64,000 nucleotides of DNA from Tetrapisispora phaffii CBS 4417 (taxonomy: Eukaryota; Ascomycota; Saccharomycetes; Saccharomycetales; Saccharomycetaceae), in assembly GCF_000236905.1 (NCBI RefSeq), contig NC_016520.1, positions 1-64,000 of the forward strand, read 5' to 3'. Below, one piece after another: positions 9,361-21,740 of the stretch. How positions within the stretch are numbered: position 1 is the first letter of the stretch; each line of letters opens with the position of its first letter. A program made the translations under genes and the position numbers. Under the pieces are notes generated by a model. The model saw only the letters and a list, made by a program, of their open reading frames with translations, made no database searches and was not told where the DNA came from.

Positions 9361-9667
9361 TGTTGCGATAGTAATTAGGCGTACTGAGAAGACATACTGC
9401 TATTAGTGTTGTTGTAATAGTAATTTGTACAATTAGTCGAGTTGTAATTGCTTATCTTATTTCTATATTTATTATATACATTATATGTTGAATTATATTT
9501 TATTTGATTATTCATCGTTAAGAGTCAGTATTATATTATAATTCTCCGTCGGGATCTATATAAAATAAATAATACATAAAGATACTAATTATACAAGTTG
9601 ATTAAGACAGTTGATTTATTTTACACGGATGGAAAAACCCTGGTATTTATACCAATGATTTCTAACA
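9361..9667 (+). mobile_element. Putative solo LTR, 307 bp
   Basis: Begins TGTTG and ends TCTAACA, the termini expected of a Ty1/copia-type LTR. It has a TATA-like segment (CTATATAAAATAAATAA) about 100 bases before the end. Parts recur at 2703-2825 (5' part), 9932-10106 (3' part across a gap) and about 16098-16190 (3' part). No 5-bp target duplication is visible. It starts 38 bases after the K1-like stop codon. An alternative is a non-LTR subtelomeric repeat. Confidence 0.45.
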
Positions 9668-9911
9668 CGATCACGAAACCATTCCATCGTCGAAAGACAT
9701 GTTAGATATATTGAGTGGTTTTTAATTTCCAATTTGGATTGTGACGTTTGCCTATTTCAGTTGTATGATTATCAAATCATCACATATGTGATTACTCTTT
9801 CATAATTCAAGTATGTGTCATACTATTTGGCCATACACTAAGTAAATTAGGCAAGATGTAAGTATGCTCATCAATTTTTATATCCAACACCAAGTATTTT
9901 TATGATAGTCT

Positions 9912-9931
9912 NNNNNNNNNNNNNNNNNNNN
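9912..9931. other. Assembly gap (20 N)
   Basis: Twenty N bases at the end of the first 270-bp repeat copy. Confidence 0.99.
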
Positions 9932-10060
9932 GTAATTATTATAATTCTCTTGGGAGTCTATATAAATAATAATATGTAAATATACTAATTACTACAAGTT
10001 AATTAGGTACAGTTGATTATTTTACTACGGACTGGAAAACCCCTAGGTATTTATACCAAT

Positions 10061-10080
10061 NNNNNNNNNNNNNNNNNNNN
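10061..10080. other. Assembly gap (20 N)
   Basis: Twenty N bases directly before the second 270-bp repeat copy. The 15 bases before the gap are repeated right after it, so the true gap may be zero or negative. Confidence 0.99.
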
Positions 10081-10350
10081 GGTATTTATACCAATGATTT
10101 CTAACACGATCACGAAACCATTCCATCGTCGAAAGACATGTTAGATATATTGAGTGGTTTTTAATTTCCAATTTGGATTGTGACGTTTGCCTATTTCAGT
10201 TGTATGATTATCAAATCATCACATATGTGGTTACTCTTTCATAATTCAAGTATGTGTCATACTATTTGGCCATACACTAAGTAAATTAGGCAAGATGTAA
10301 GTATGCTCATCAATTTTTATATCCAACACCAAGTATTTTTATGATAGTCT

Positions 10351-10941
10351 TGAAATATCCTCATCTTCGTCAGACATGTAAGATATATTAACCAGTTCCG
10401 TATTCCAGTTTGCATTCTATTGTTAGCCTGTTTCAGTTATATTAATGTTAAAAATAACAAACGTTTTGTTCTTAGTCTCTCTTTTCCGACTTAAGCAAGT
10501 TACGTAAAGTCCCGATCTTCTCATTTTTTGATATCCAACAAAATTTATAAGATAAACCTGACTCTTTACAATAAATAACCAAATTAAATATAGAAATCTA
10601 CATTGGATGCAATAACTCATTTTCCCTATATTCCTTTTAATTAGTTTGCTGTATATAAGCTATGTTTGTTTGTAGTATTCTATAGGTACTTTATTATTCG
10701 TTTCAAGCCCATTTAGTATTTATGTGATATTAAATAGCAACAAAAATGACCAATATCGTCATCTTTGTTAAGTAAAAGGAAAAATATATGATGCAGAATT
10801 TTTTAAAGGCTATCTATACGAGTAATATATAAGAATAAAATGGTATTATTAGTTTTCAATGATGTTAAGATGTTGGGCATATCAGGGCCAATGCTTTAAT
10901 TTAATCACAGGGTGACTTTTGGATGCATGAATTTAGAGCAT
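10351..10941. other. AT-rich non-coding stretch 3' of FLR1
   Basis: Apart from the diverged repeat copy at its start, I see nothing functional. A 12-mer TGTTGGGCATAT at about 10871 also occurs at about 31169 and could be an LTR terminus, but the flanks do not match. Confidence 0.4.
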
Positions 10942-12645
10942 CTAGTCAGTAAACTTAGACTTACTACGTAAAACTGCACCATATTTGTAAAGCAAAAATG
11001 GTATTACACTCATACCAATAGAGATAAAACCTAACAATGAAGAACCCCAACCAACTGGATATTTCTCGCTTCCCAAGTTATTGTACATGGCTTGTCCGAA
11101 TAATGGGAATGCGCATGCAAAACCTGCACGCGCTAAACCATTACCAGCAAAGACGGAGGCAACGTGATCAGGGAAACTGAGGGCCATGTAAGCGAAAGTA
11201 CTTTGGAATAAACCAAATGAGTTGATCACAAATAAAACTTCAGCAAATATTGGTAACATCCAATGAATACCAGCGGTCCAGCCGAAAATAAATAGCGCAG
11301 CTGGTAAAAAGAAAGCAACAATCATAGTCATCACCAAGAAATCTTCTGGAACAAAAGTTTGATTTTGCATTTTTGGAGCAATATATTTGGCTAGAAATAT
11401 AATGTAAAATGGATAGATAATCACACAACCAACCTGGAACCCAAGGAAAGCTAACCCGCTTTCGACTAAAGTAAAATTGTAGATACCCCCAAACACTAAT
11501 GGGAAAGCTTCGAAAAATAGATAGAAAATACCATAAATTAAAGCAATGTATGCATCAATAGCTGCGATAATAGGTTCCCTCATGATTATCTTGACTGGCT
11601 TGTAAACAGCAGTTAAAAGGAAGGCACCTAATTCTAATTTTTTCTCTTTCTCTGCGCTTGCAGTGGACCATCTGTCATCTCCAGTTTGCTTCCTTAATCT
11701 TCTTGCACGACGATACAAAATATTGCCATGATGAGTTTCCGGCATGAATAGCATTAGTAAAACTAATGTGAATGCACATAGCCATAATAGAAACCAAAAG
11801 ATCCATCTCCAGTCTTCAGCAACAACCATGGCAGCACCCAATAATGGGGCTAGCACTGGTGCAGAAATTGCACCAACTGCCCATAAACCTAAGAACAATG
11901 GGACAACCTCTGGGGCCAATATATCAGAAATGGAAGCACCACCGGTACTCAGGGATGGCGAACAGAACACTCCGCTGAGGAAACGTAAAACTACTAGACC
12001 ACCAAAATTATGCACAGTAGCGCATCCGATTTGTAGAATAGTGAAAATGAATAACGTGACCGTGTACAAGTGCTGACGACCTAGTAATGAAAACTCAGAT
12101 AGAGGTGAGAATATTAATGGACCTAAACCATATCCTAGAACGTATAATGATAAATTTAATGTAGCGACAACATGCCCTACACCGAACTCACTTTGAATTT
12201 GCAATTGTCCCGGTGTGTAAATTGACGAACCCATATATGTCACACTTGTTAATAACATAATTTGTAGAAGAATAGCACCTCTTTTCTTTTTAGACCAGTT
12301 AACTGGGAAATCAGGATCACTTGGATCATCCCATTCTAATAGAAATGGGTCTCTTTCTTCCACGGTTTTTTGTTTTTGTGATTCTTCATCTGCTGAACCC
12401 GCTTCAATATCGACTATTGGTTTCTCTGCATTATTTAACGACTCAAAATCCGAGCTAACTTGGAAAGATTCTTGTTCATCATTTTCCTTTTTGGTTTCCA
12501 CTGAACCGTCCGATGGGTTCACTCTTTGTTCAACAGCGTTAATGTCTGGAATCTCTTCTTCAATCGTTACTAGATTGAAATATTCCAAGACATCAACAGC
12601 GAACGTGTTTTTAAACGATTCCACATACATTTCAAATCTTAACAT
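10942..12645 (-). CDS. FLR1: FLR1, plasma-membrane multidrug:H+ antiporter (DHA1 family)
   Basis: 567 residues from the ATG at 12645. The first 110 or so residues are acidic and cytosolic, followed by twelve predicted membrane segments of the major facilitator superfamily. Stretches near-identical to S. cerevisiae Flr1 include the first membrane region (LLTSVTYMGSSIYTPGQ), the HVVATLNLSLYVLGYGLGP segment with the DHA1 motif, and the C-terminal VASVFAGNG region. Flr1 exports fluconazole, diazaborine, benomyl and other drugs and is a Yap1 target. The gene is divergent from the ADH6-type gene across 2.2 kb. The start 15 bases upstream of a second Met is uncertain but matters little. Confidence 0.93.
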   Translation of the reverse strand: MLRFEMYVESFKNTFAVDVLEYFNLVTIEEEIPDINAVEQRVNPSDGSVETKKENDEQESFQVSSDFESLNNAEKPIVDIEAGSADEESQKQKTVEERDPFLLEWDDPSDPDFPVNWSKKKRGAILLQIMLLTSVTYMGSSIYTPGQLQIQSEFGVGHVVATLNLSLYVLGYGLGPLIFSPLSEFSLLGRQHLYTVTLFIFTILQIGCATVHNFGGLVVLRFLSGVFCSPSLSTGGASISDILAPEVVPLFLGLWAVGAISAPVLAPLLGAAMVVAEDWRWIFWFLLWLCAFTLVLLMLFMPETHHGNILYRRARRLRKQTGDDRWSTASAEKEKKLELGAFLLTAVYKPVKIIMREPIIAAIDAYIALIYGIFYLFFEAFPLVFGGIYNFTLVESGLAFLGFQVGCVIIYPFYIIFLAKYIAPKMQNQTFVPEDFLVMTMIVAFFLPAALFIFGWTAGIHWMLPIFAEVLFVINSFGLFQSTFAYMALSFPDHVASVFAGNGLARAGFACAFPLFGQAMYNNLGSEKYPVGWGSSLLGFISIGMSVIPFLLYKYGAVLRSKSKFTD

Positions 12646-14856
12646 GAATTGAGGTTCTGTGTTGTATTGTATTAAAAGTATTGGTATCTTCTTAGTTTGT
12701 AAGTGAATTGTATAACATTAAAACGAGGTAAGAGTTGATATCATTTTATGGTCAATTCATCCACTTTATATACTTTTGAAACAACATTGTTTCTTGATCA
12801 ACTTTTCACGGGCTGAGGCTTGTTTGTCCTGGATTGACAGGGTGATGTATTCAACTCAAGTGTTATGATGCTGTGTATTGTATTAATTGATATAGCAGAT
12901 ACTCTGCCACAGTGTTTCACTGTGATTTTTGAATAAAGATTCTTAAAGAATTGATTATTAATTAAAAATTTTCAATGTTATAATCTTCACATTCTATCTA
13001 CAAGGGCATCGATGAGGTGTCTCTAGGCAGACGATTCTGGAAAAACGAAAGAGAAAAACAAGAAACGGTAATTTCCGTCTTTCGTCCGTTTTTTCGTTCT
13101 GTCTGCACTCCGTCCACAAAACCCGCCCTTTCTCCGCGGGAGAGACCCTCGAGCATGTGACATTGTGTTTTCCGGAACGCACAGCGTTTCCAGCTCATAT
13201 TGTCACTTGCCACAAAAAAGCCGTAGTGAAAATTTTTAATTGAGAGGGTGAAAGCGCTCCTTCGCGCATTGCGTGCAACCAAGAGGACACACTGTTTCGA
13301 GAAACATTTTCGCACAGAATCACTTGCATGCCCGACCGTTACAAAATTAGAGGCAGACCGGCAGAACCTAAATTCTGTTTTGCTGTGAATGTTACGCACG
13401 AAAATGACTCGGAGTTGCTTCCATTTTTTTCTTTTTTTGTATGATTCGGTGACGCTACTGGCTTTGATAGAGGGGCCACCGCAATCAGCCGCAGCAATCA
13501 GCCAGGTCTAGTCGCCTAGTTCGGAGTTATTGTGATTATACCTTGAAGTCGATGGCCATCCACTGTTGAGATACCTTTGGCGACCATCGAGAGTGAAGTA
13601 CAATAGTGCAGTTGGTACCGTCCAGAGAGGAACCTTGGCGTCAAGTGCATAATTAGTCAGCTTCTCTTTAATAAAATTCAGGATATTTTATCAGTCCATA
13701 TTTCTTAAAGTACGTTCGCTATATCCGTTGTAAAATTCAGAATTCTAAATTATGTTAAGACATTGCCATAGATACTCATATCCAATTTTGTACCCAAGTA
13801 ACAAGCACGATATCCTTAGTTAATACAGTTAACATACTACTCTTTCAAATCATTTACTAATTTACAGATCCACAGCGTTGTTGAAAGGAAAAAATCGTAG
13901 TTTTGTGTCTGCCTGTAGTTGATTAATTGTCTTTTTAGTTCAAGATTTAGTTCAATTAATAATCCAACATTCGCAGAGTAATTTGGACTTATTTTTTATC
14001 CTTAGCAAAGAAATTCCAACGACAAAGTACATTTCGAAAATCCATCTTAGATTATGTAAGATTCTTGCAAATTATAAATAAATAAGTTTCAGGATATTAC
14101 TTTCTCACAGATAGGCAACACTATAAAACGTAACCAAATTATATCCAAAATGCTGTGACACGGATCGCTTTTCATAAATCGAAATGGTGACAATTGGAGA
14201 GACCTTCTCAGAATTAGTCAACATATTTCGCAATGGTCCCCCCCCCCTCCCCCTCGTAGCACAATTTTGCCATTACAAGTGTATCGACTACTGGAAAGAC
14301 ACATCTTTTTTAGATGAGCTGACCATGTTCGAGGTACAAGCAGTGTCTGTCTCCCTCCCTCCCCCATTTGAAAATCGTTATTAACCCACACGTGATTTAT
14401 AATAACTTTTTTCATCGTTATCACCACGGTCTCTGTTTTAAATCCGTTCAAGGTTGCCGTACTAAAAACTTTTCAATACCTTCTTCGAACAAATTACAGT
14501 ACCAACGCCATGCAACATAACGGAATAAAACGGAAAAGGCCTCTCGAGGCCAGGAGTTGAACTTAAGGTTTTGCTGATAGGAAGACAATACGGTTTCATT
14601 GTAATCCAGCATCCTTTCGAGCCTTTCTTTGATTAGTAATTAACAATTAGATGACAAAGTCAATGAAATCTCCAATCAATATTTTGTGCAAGACAATTGT
14701 GCATGATGCGTCGAATATAAGTAGGTGACCTATTTATGAGAATACAATTAGTTCAGTAATCGTATTAACTTTACTATTGGAGATCAAGTAAAAGAACACT
14801 GATTAGAACTTATTGAAGTGCCCCCCCCCCTACTTTCCAAATTAAAACAGATAAAA
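12646..14856. promoter_or_regulatory. Divergent FLR1 / ADH6 intergenic promoter region
   Basis: 2.2 kb without a credible gene. It contains two sequences matching the Yap1 element TTASTAA: TTACTAA at 13854-13860 and TTAGTAA at 14633-14639, the latter 218 bases before the ADH6 start. A near match to a pleiotropic drug response element (TCCGCGGG) is at 13133-13140. C-rich tracts containing CCCCT (stress element core) lie near 14237-14256, 14352-14365 and 14821-14830. Bases 13000-13640 are noticeably GC-richer than neighbours. A reversed tRNA T-arm-like segment occurs near 14550. FLR1 and ADH6/7 are oxidative-stress genes in S. cerevisiae, so Yap1 control of the pair is plausible. Confidence 0.45.
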
Positions 14857-15945
14857 ATGTCTTATCCAGAAAAATTCCAAGGTATTGCTGTTACAAATCC
14901 TGCTGATTGGACTCATCCAAAAAAGATCTCTTATGATCCTAAGAAATTTGATGATTATGATGTGGACATCAAAATTGAAGCTTGTGGTGTTTGTGGCTCT
15001 GATGTTCACCGTGCCTCTTCTAACTGGGGGCCTGTGAAAGCTAACCAAGTTGTCGGTCATGAGATTGTTGGTCGTGTTGTTAAACTTGGTCCAAAATGTA
15101 AACTAGGTCTGAAGGTCGGTGACAGAGTAGGTGTTGGCGCTCAAGCTAAATCATGTTTAAATTGTAAACGTTGTAAAAGTGATAACGAACCATACTGTAA
15201 ATCTAAAGATCGCGTCGGTACATACTCAGGTACCTATAGCGATGGTTATGTGTCACAGGGTGGTTATGCTTCCCATGTGAGAACCCACGAACATTTCGTT
15301 TTCAAAATTCCTGATAACATTCCAACTGAACTTGCTGCTCCATTACTATGTGGTGGTGTTACCGTATTCTCCCCACTATTGAGAAATGGCTGTGGCCCTG
15401 GTAAGAAGGTCGGTGTCGTTGGTATCGGTGGTATCGGTCATATGGGTATTCTATTTGCTAAAGCTATGGGTGCTGAAGTCTATGCTATTTCGAGATCTTC
15501 CTCTAAAAAGGAAGATTCTCTAAAATTAGGAGCTGACTATTACATTGCTACACAGGAAGAGAAGGACTGGGCTACTACATATGCTGACACTTTGGATCTA
15601 ATTGTTCTTTGTGCTTCTTCATTGAGTGATATAAACATTGATGATTTAGTTGCTACAATGACTATAGGTGGTAAAATTGTTTCTATTGCTATCCCAGACG
15701 CCAGCCAACAATTGACCTTAAAACCATTTGGTCTACTGGGTGTATACATCTCTAACAGTGCTTTAGGTTCCAGAAAGGAAATCATTCAATTGTTAGATCT
15801 AGTATCTGAAAAGAAGATCAAACCTTGGGTTCAGACTGTACCAATTTCCGAAGCTGGTGTTAACGAAGTTTTCGAAAGAATGGAAAAGGGTGATGTTAAA
15901 TACAGATTCACTTTGGTTGATTTCGATAAAGAGTTTGATAATTAG
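14857..15945 (+). CDS. ADH6: NADPH-dependent cinnamyl/medium-chain alcohol dehydrogenase (ADH6 type)
   Basis: 362 residues from the ATG at 14857; the frame extends upstream only through a GTG. It begins MSYPEKF as in S. cerevisiae Adh6. Catalytic zinc ligands are Cys46, His68 and Cys165. Structural zinc cysteines are at 100, 103, 106 and 114. The Rossmann turn VGIGGIGHMG (188-197) is followed by SRSS (212-215), the NADP-binding pattern of Adh6/Adh7. These enzymes reduce aldehydes such as cinnamaldehyde and furfural derivatives in the cytosol. ADH6 and ADH7 are close paralogues in S. cerevisiae, so the symbol is a best choice. A run of ten C lies 27 bases upstream of the start, unusual in this AT-rich genome. 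Confidence 0.92.
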   Translation: MSYPEKFQGIAVTNPADWTHPKKISYDPKKFDDYDVDIKIEACGVCGSDVHRASSNWGPVKANQVVGHEIVGRVVKLGPKCKLGLKVGDRVGVGAQAKSCLNCKRCKSDNEPYCKSKDRVGTYSGTYSDGYVSQGGYASHVRTHEHFVFKIPDNIPTELAAPLLCGGVTVFSPLLRNGCGPGKKVGVVGIGGIGHMGILFAKAMGAEVYAISRSSSKKEDSLKLGADYYIATQEEKDWATTYADTLDLIVLCASSLSDINIDDLVATMTIGGKIVSIAIPDASQQLTLKPFGLLGVYISNSALGSRKEIIQLLDLVSEKKIKPWVQTVPISEAGVNEVFERMEKGDVKYRFTLVDFDKEFDN

Positions 15946-17044
15946 GATATAAATTATTTAATGTTTCTAGCTACAACGTAATACTTCCGTTCACTTTCAA
16001 TCTAGTTATATAAATTAAGTTACCAATTTTTAAATAGCAATAGTGTTATATTAAATATTTTATATATCTGCGTTGCTCATTAGATTTTAGTTGCATATTC
16101 ATTTTTAAGAATTCGTTATTGATTATAAGTGAAACTGAATGCTGCATATAAAATAAATAACGTATGGACATTTACTAATTATACGCATTAATGAGCACCT
16201 TTCTGTCACCTTGCTTCCCCTTCTTTCACGTCATCTTCTCTTTACTAAATACTAAAAATACAACATAGCCGCCTTAGATATATGTTCTGTGTAGTATCTG
16301 AAGGTGGTAATCGGTTTACAGAGGAAACAGGTTTTTGAAGAAATTATCTAGTTGTGAGAAGCTCCTATCGAAACAAATTACTTATGAATAACCTCCTCTG
16401 AAGTCGGTTCTGTACTATAATATATTAAACTCCATATGAACTCTCAGTAGATAGGATCTCCAATATGCAATCCAGAGAAATATGAAAAGCCAAGCAAAAA
16501 AGATATAGATAGTGATTTCTCTTTGGTAGTATCATGTTAATACACTGAACTATTTCAGATGAGCTCAATGTGTCCTTTATAACATTACTCACACACGTAA
16601 TTATACAAATACGGCCTACCCAATCTGAGAGGTTTCAGAGATCCCTCCCGTCTGTTTAATTCAGAACAAAAAATAACAAGATAGCCTAGTCTAGTTCATC
16701 AAACCCATAACTCTTTGTAATTAAATTTAACTCAACAAAGAACTTATTAATACTCTATCTATTACAATAACAATACCAGATCCATCAACTTATTGTCTTA
16801 ATGCAGTGCAGTTTCCTAAAAAACCAGCATGATAACCCGACGTCTATAAATGAATTTTGTTTAAGCGGTCAAAAAAAACATTCAAAAAAATTAAAAAGGG
16901 ATTTTATATAAATACCCCATTAGTAATTAAACAGGAATGCATTTAAAAGAGAAGTACAGTTAATTTTTTGTTTCAGCTTCATTTCAGGAGAATATCAGTC
17001 AAAGAAAGAGGTATACAGGTGAAGAAAAGAAAAAATATTGCAGC
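15946..17044. other. 1.1 kb non-coding stretch with LTR relic
   Basis: About 16098-16190 aligns by eye with the 3' half of the LTR-like element at 9361, with the shared block ATATAAAATAAATAA and ACTAATTATAC. The remainder is AT-rich without recognisable genes or RNAs. Confidence 0.4.
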
Positions 17045-17374
17045 ATGGTGTCGAGTATAACTAGTGTCCAAGAATATGAAGATATAACTCTGGGTAAAAA
17101 TGTTGATCCTTCTACATTAATTGTGATTGAATTTGGGTCAGTAACTTGTACAAACACTCAAATGATGAATTCAGTTGTGGGTAAGTTTCAAGCGGATTTC
17201 AAAAAATCGTTCAAACTTTATAAGTTGAATATAAAAGAGTTTCCAGAGATAGCAAAAAGTTTGAATATTAAATCGACTCCAACTTATAAATTTTATAAAA
17301 ATGGTAAAGATATACTTAAATTTGTTGGTGCTGACCCTGCAAGTATTAGAAAATTAATAGTTGCTAATGTATAA
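17045..17374 (+). CDS. Degenerate thioredoxin-fold protein (CTNT site)
   Basis: 109 residues from an ATG at 17045. The fold signature is clear: a beta strand ending in the redox site, then the cis-proline segment STPTYKFYKNG (77-87) and the terminal helix. The usual WCGPC is replaced by TCTNT (34-38), so the first cysteine is kept but the resolving cysteine and the Trp are lost. A normal disulfide-reductase cycle is therefore not expected; monothiol chemistry or a structural role is possible. In S. cerevisiae TRX2 (YGR209C) lies near PCT1, so this may be a diverged positional homologue of TRX2. The gene is complete, with a good start context and coding-like codon use. Confidence 0.75.
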   Translation: MVSSITSVQEYEDITLGKNVDPSTLIVIEFGSVTCTNTQMMNSVVGKFQADFKKSFKLYKLNIKEFPEIAKSLNIKSTPTYKFYKNGKDILKFVGADPASIRKLIVANV

Positions 17375-18103
17375 AAATTAAAACATGAAAAAAATCTCTA
17401 TCATCTCACTTAACGGTGAATAGCATACGCATACGGCTTCATTATTTGTTATTTTAATGATTTATGGAGAATACAAAATATATTGATAGAAATGAAGTAT
17501 ATGTTACATATTTTTAATGATACTTTAATGAATTTTAATCTTTTCATTTTGATAAAATGATTTGAGATATTAATTTGTCTTAAATATGCAGCAATTCAAA
17601 TGTTTTTGAAAAATATAATGGATTAGTTACTATTCTTGTGTAATCGATAAGTTCTTGAAAAAATAATCCATGTGAAATGTCTCGTCTTATTTTATTAATG
17701 TGGCATTGCCATGTGAACGGTCTCATTCTTAAGGATAGTACTTCTTAATTGTTCAGATTATAAAATGTGAATGTGAGGAAAGTAGTTCTGAATAAATAAT
17801 TAAATTCCATCTCCTAAATCCACCAACCATGTAAGAAGGACATGATTTGATTGATAAATACCACAGTGACGAAGTATTTGAAAATTGTGGTCAGATTATG
17901 TTTCACAAGACAGAATAAGCATTTCGTGTTTCAATTCTCTTCTTGGTGTAATCAGATAGTATTCGGCTAATGATATTAATTAAACCAGGTGTTCTGTTCG
18001 TACTTGGTGAAGTATCCTTACCTGGATATCTCTTTTAACTGTTGTCACTCAACATTCAGCTATTGCATTCACATGCAAAATTTGGAATTAGAATTCAACA
18101 TGA
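17375..18103. other. Convergent intergenic region
   Basis: 730 bases between the thioredoxin-like gene and LSM8, read toward each other. AT-rich; I see no gene, RNA or repeat. Confidence 0.5.
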
Positions 18104-18487
18104 TTATATTTCGACATGCGACTCTTTTTCTTCCCAAACCTTCTCCCATATTAGATGCTCATCTTTGATTATATTCTTCGTATCCTTGATAGGCACTGCT
18201 TCTACTTCTTCTATTTTTCTTTTCTTATTTTCATGTACTGCTTCTTCTTCGTTGTCATTATTTTCCAAATCATCTTCAAGTAATCCACAAATTACAACTT
18301 CACTTCCTCGAAGCATCTGTATGGAAATACCTTTATCATCAGCTGCCGATGCAAAATAATCTACCACACTAGATAATACCAAATTAGTATTTTTATCATA
18401 TCCTTCTAGCTTAGCAATAATGCATCGACCTTCTGTCGTTACAATGGTGATTCGTCTATTCAAATAATCCTTTAATAATGGGGACAT
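18104..18487 (-). CDS. LSM8: LSM8, U6 snRNA-associated Sm-like protein
   Basis: 127 residues from the ATG at 18487; the frame's upstream extension starts with a TTG and lacks homology. The N-terminal Sm fold shows the Sm1 pattern (LKDYLNRR, then GYDKNTNLVL) and Sm2 (LRGSEVVICGLL). A charged C-terminal tail ends with the region related to KDTKNIIKDEHLIWEKV in S. cerevisiae Lsm8. Lsm8 defines the nuclear Lsm2-8 ring that binds the U6 snRNA 3' end for splicing. The tail holds an acidic Glu/Asp/Asn insertion, making it longer than the 109-residue S. cerevisiae protein. Confidence 0.93.
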   Translation of the reverse strand: MSPLLKDYLNRRITIVTTEGRCIIAKLEGYDKNTNLVLSSVVDYFASAADDKGISIQMLRGSEVVICGLLEDDLENNDNEEEAVHENKKRKIEEVEAVPIKDTKNIIKDEHLIWEKVWEEKESHVEI

Positions 18488-18931
18488 GATCAAATTTTTT
18501 TCTACACTCAGATCGTCCTTTATTAGCAACTGAAGTTTAAATATGTGTCAATTGGGATAGTAGAATAGTTTTATACACATTGTCATTTCCTATTCAATAG
18601 TAGTATTTGTTGTTTAAAACTTATCGACCACTTTTATATAAAATCAATTTTAAACTTTTCCATTTTTCGAATCGCTAAATTCGATGGGCTTGTTGTTTTC
18701 CAAAAAAGAAAAACCAATAATAAGGAGAAAGAAAATGTTAGTAATTGATTTGTCTTAAAATGTTCTAATTATTAAAACAGGAGATCTGAACCACTCCACT
18801 GATAGAGTTCCATCACTTGTAAATGAATACGATTCTTTTACATTGATACAGTGTGTTAATCCTTAATATTGATTAAGTTTTTAAGAATCAGTTAAGCGCA
18901 CTCTCTCCACCATAGACAAATAAATACAAAC
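18488..18931. promoter_or_regulatory. Divergent LSM8 / ESS1 promoter
   Basis: 444 bases, AT-rich. No specific element is assigned. Confidence 0.4.
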
Positions 18932-19429
18932 ATGAGCTCAAGCCCATCCGGATTACCAAGTCCTTGGACGATTAGATATAGTAGATCAAAAAAGAGGGAG
19001 TATTTTTTCAATCCAGAAAATAAACAATCTCAATGGGAAGCTCCAGAAGGGACAGATGTATCCAAGCTAAAAGAGTATATGATTAAAAACCCTTTAAAGG
19101 TAAGATGTTTACATTTACTGATAAAACATAAAGATTCAAGGAGACCGGCCTCCCATAGATCTGAGAATATCACTGTAACAAAAGAAGAAGCCATTGAAGA
19201 ACTGAAAAGATATGAAGAAGAATTGAAAAAAGACCCTTCTAAGTTTGAGGAATTAGCAAAAGAAAGATCGGATTGTTCTTCATTTAAAAGAGGTGGTGAT
19301 TTAGGCTTTTTCGGCAAAGGTGAAATGCAACCTAGTTTTGAAGAAGTCGGTTTTGCTTTAAAAGTGAATGAGATCAGTGACATTGTAGAATCGGATAGTG
19401 GTTTCCATTTAATCAAAAGAGTAGCTTAA
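18932..19429 (+). CDS. ESS1: ESS1, peptidyl-prolyl isomerase (Pin1 family)
   Basis: 165 residues from the ATG at 18932. The WW domain spans about 8-42 with the two Trp at 12 and 35. The parvulin domain spans about 53-165 with His61, phosphate-binding Arg71/Arg72, Cys115 and His159, all catalytic-site positions of Pin1. Ess1 isomerises phospho-Ser/Thr-Pro bonds, mainly in the RNA polymerase II C-terminal domain, and affects termination. ESS1 (YJR017C) and LSM8 (YJR022C) lie on the same S. cerevisiae arm, supporting orthology. The sequence is intact and conserved. Confidence 0.96.
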   Translation: MSSSPSGLPSPWTIRYSRSKKREYFFNPENKQSQWEAPEGTDVSKLKEYMIKNPLKVRCLHLLIKHKDSRRPASHRSENITVTKEEAIEELKRYEEELKKDPSKFEELAKERSDCSSFKRGGDLGFFGKGEMQPSFEEVGFALKVNEISDIVESDSGFHLIKRVA

Positions 19430-21523
<2,094 letters not shown>

Positions 21524-21740
21524 CTGAGGAAATAAATTAATTTTATTATTAAACAATGAATATAATGCAAATGACATTAGATTAAATAAAATTGACATAT
21601 ATAATTTTGTACATAAATTGATCATGATACGCTACTATAAAATGAAATGACTTCCTGAGATATTGATATGCCAATCCAAACTATCGTATTTGATTTATAG
21701 GATCGAGTAGTAATTAATATTGGAATTGATCAAAGGTTAT

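Larger units (their letters stand above)
9642..10350. repeat. 270-bp direct repeat pair around two gaps
   Basis: Bases 9642-9911 recur at 10081-10350 with one difference seen. A diverged third copy of part of the unit follows at about 10358-10445. The 20-N gaps at 9912-9931 and 10061-10080 lie between the two near-identical copies. The near-identity could be contig-end duplication, but the diverged third copy argues that some tandem repetition is genuine. There is no coding potential. Confidence 0.75.

Noticed and set aside
10871..10882. TGTTGGGCATAT as an LTR terminus (also near 31169)
   Set aside because: Only about 12 bases are shared between the two sites and no matching element body or opposite end was found.
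12998..13399. 133-codon minus-strand frame upstream of FLR1
   Set aside because: Lies in a GC-rich patch where stops are rarer, has no recognisable domain and an erratic composition.
14818..14856. Upstream extension of ADH6 from a GTG codon
   Set aside because: The extension is translated from the C10 tract and lacks homology; the ATG at 14857 matches the family start.
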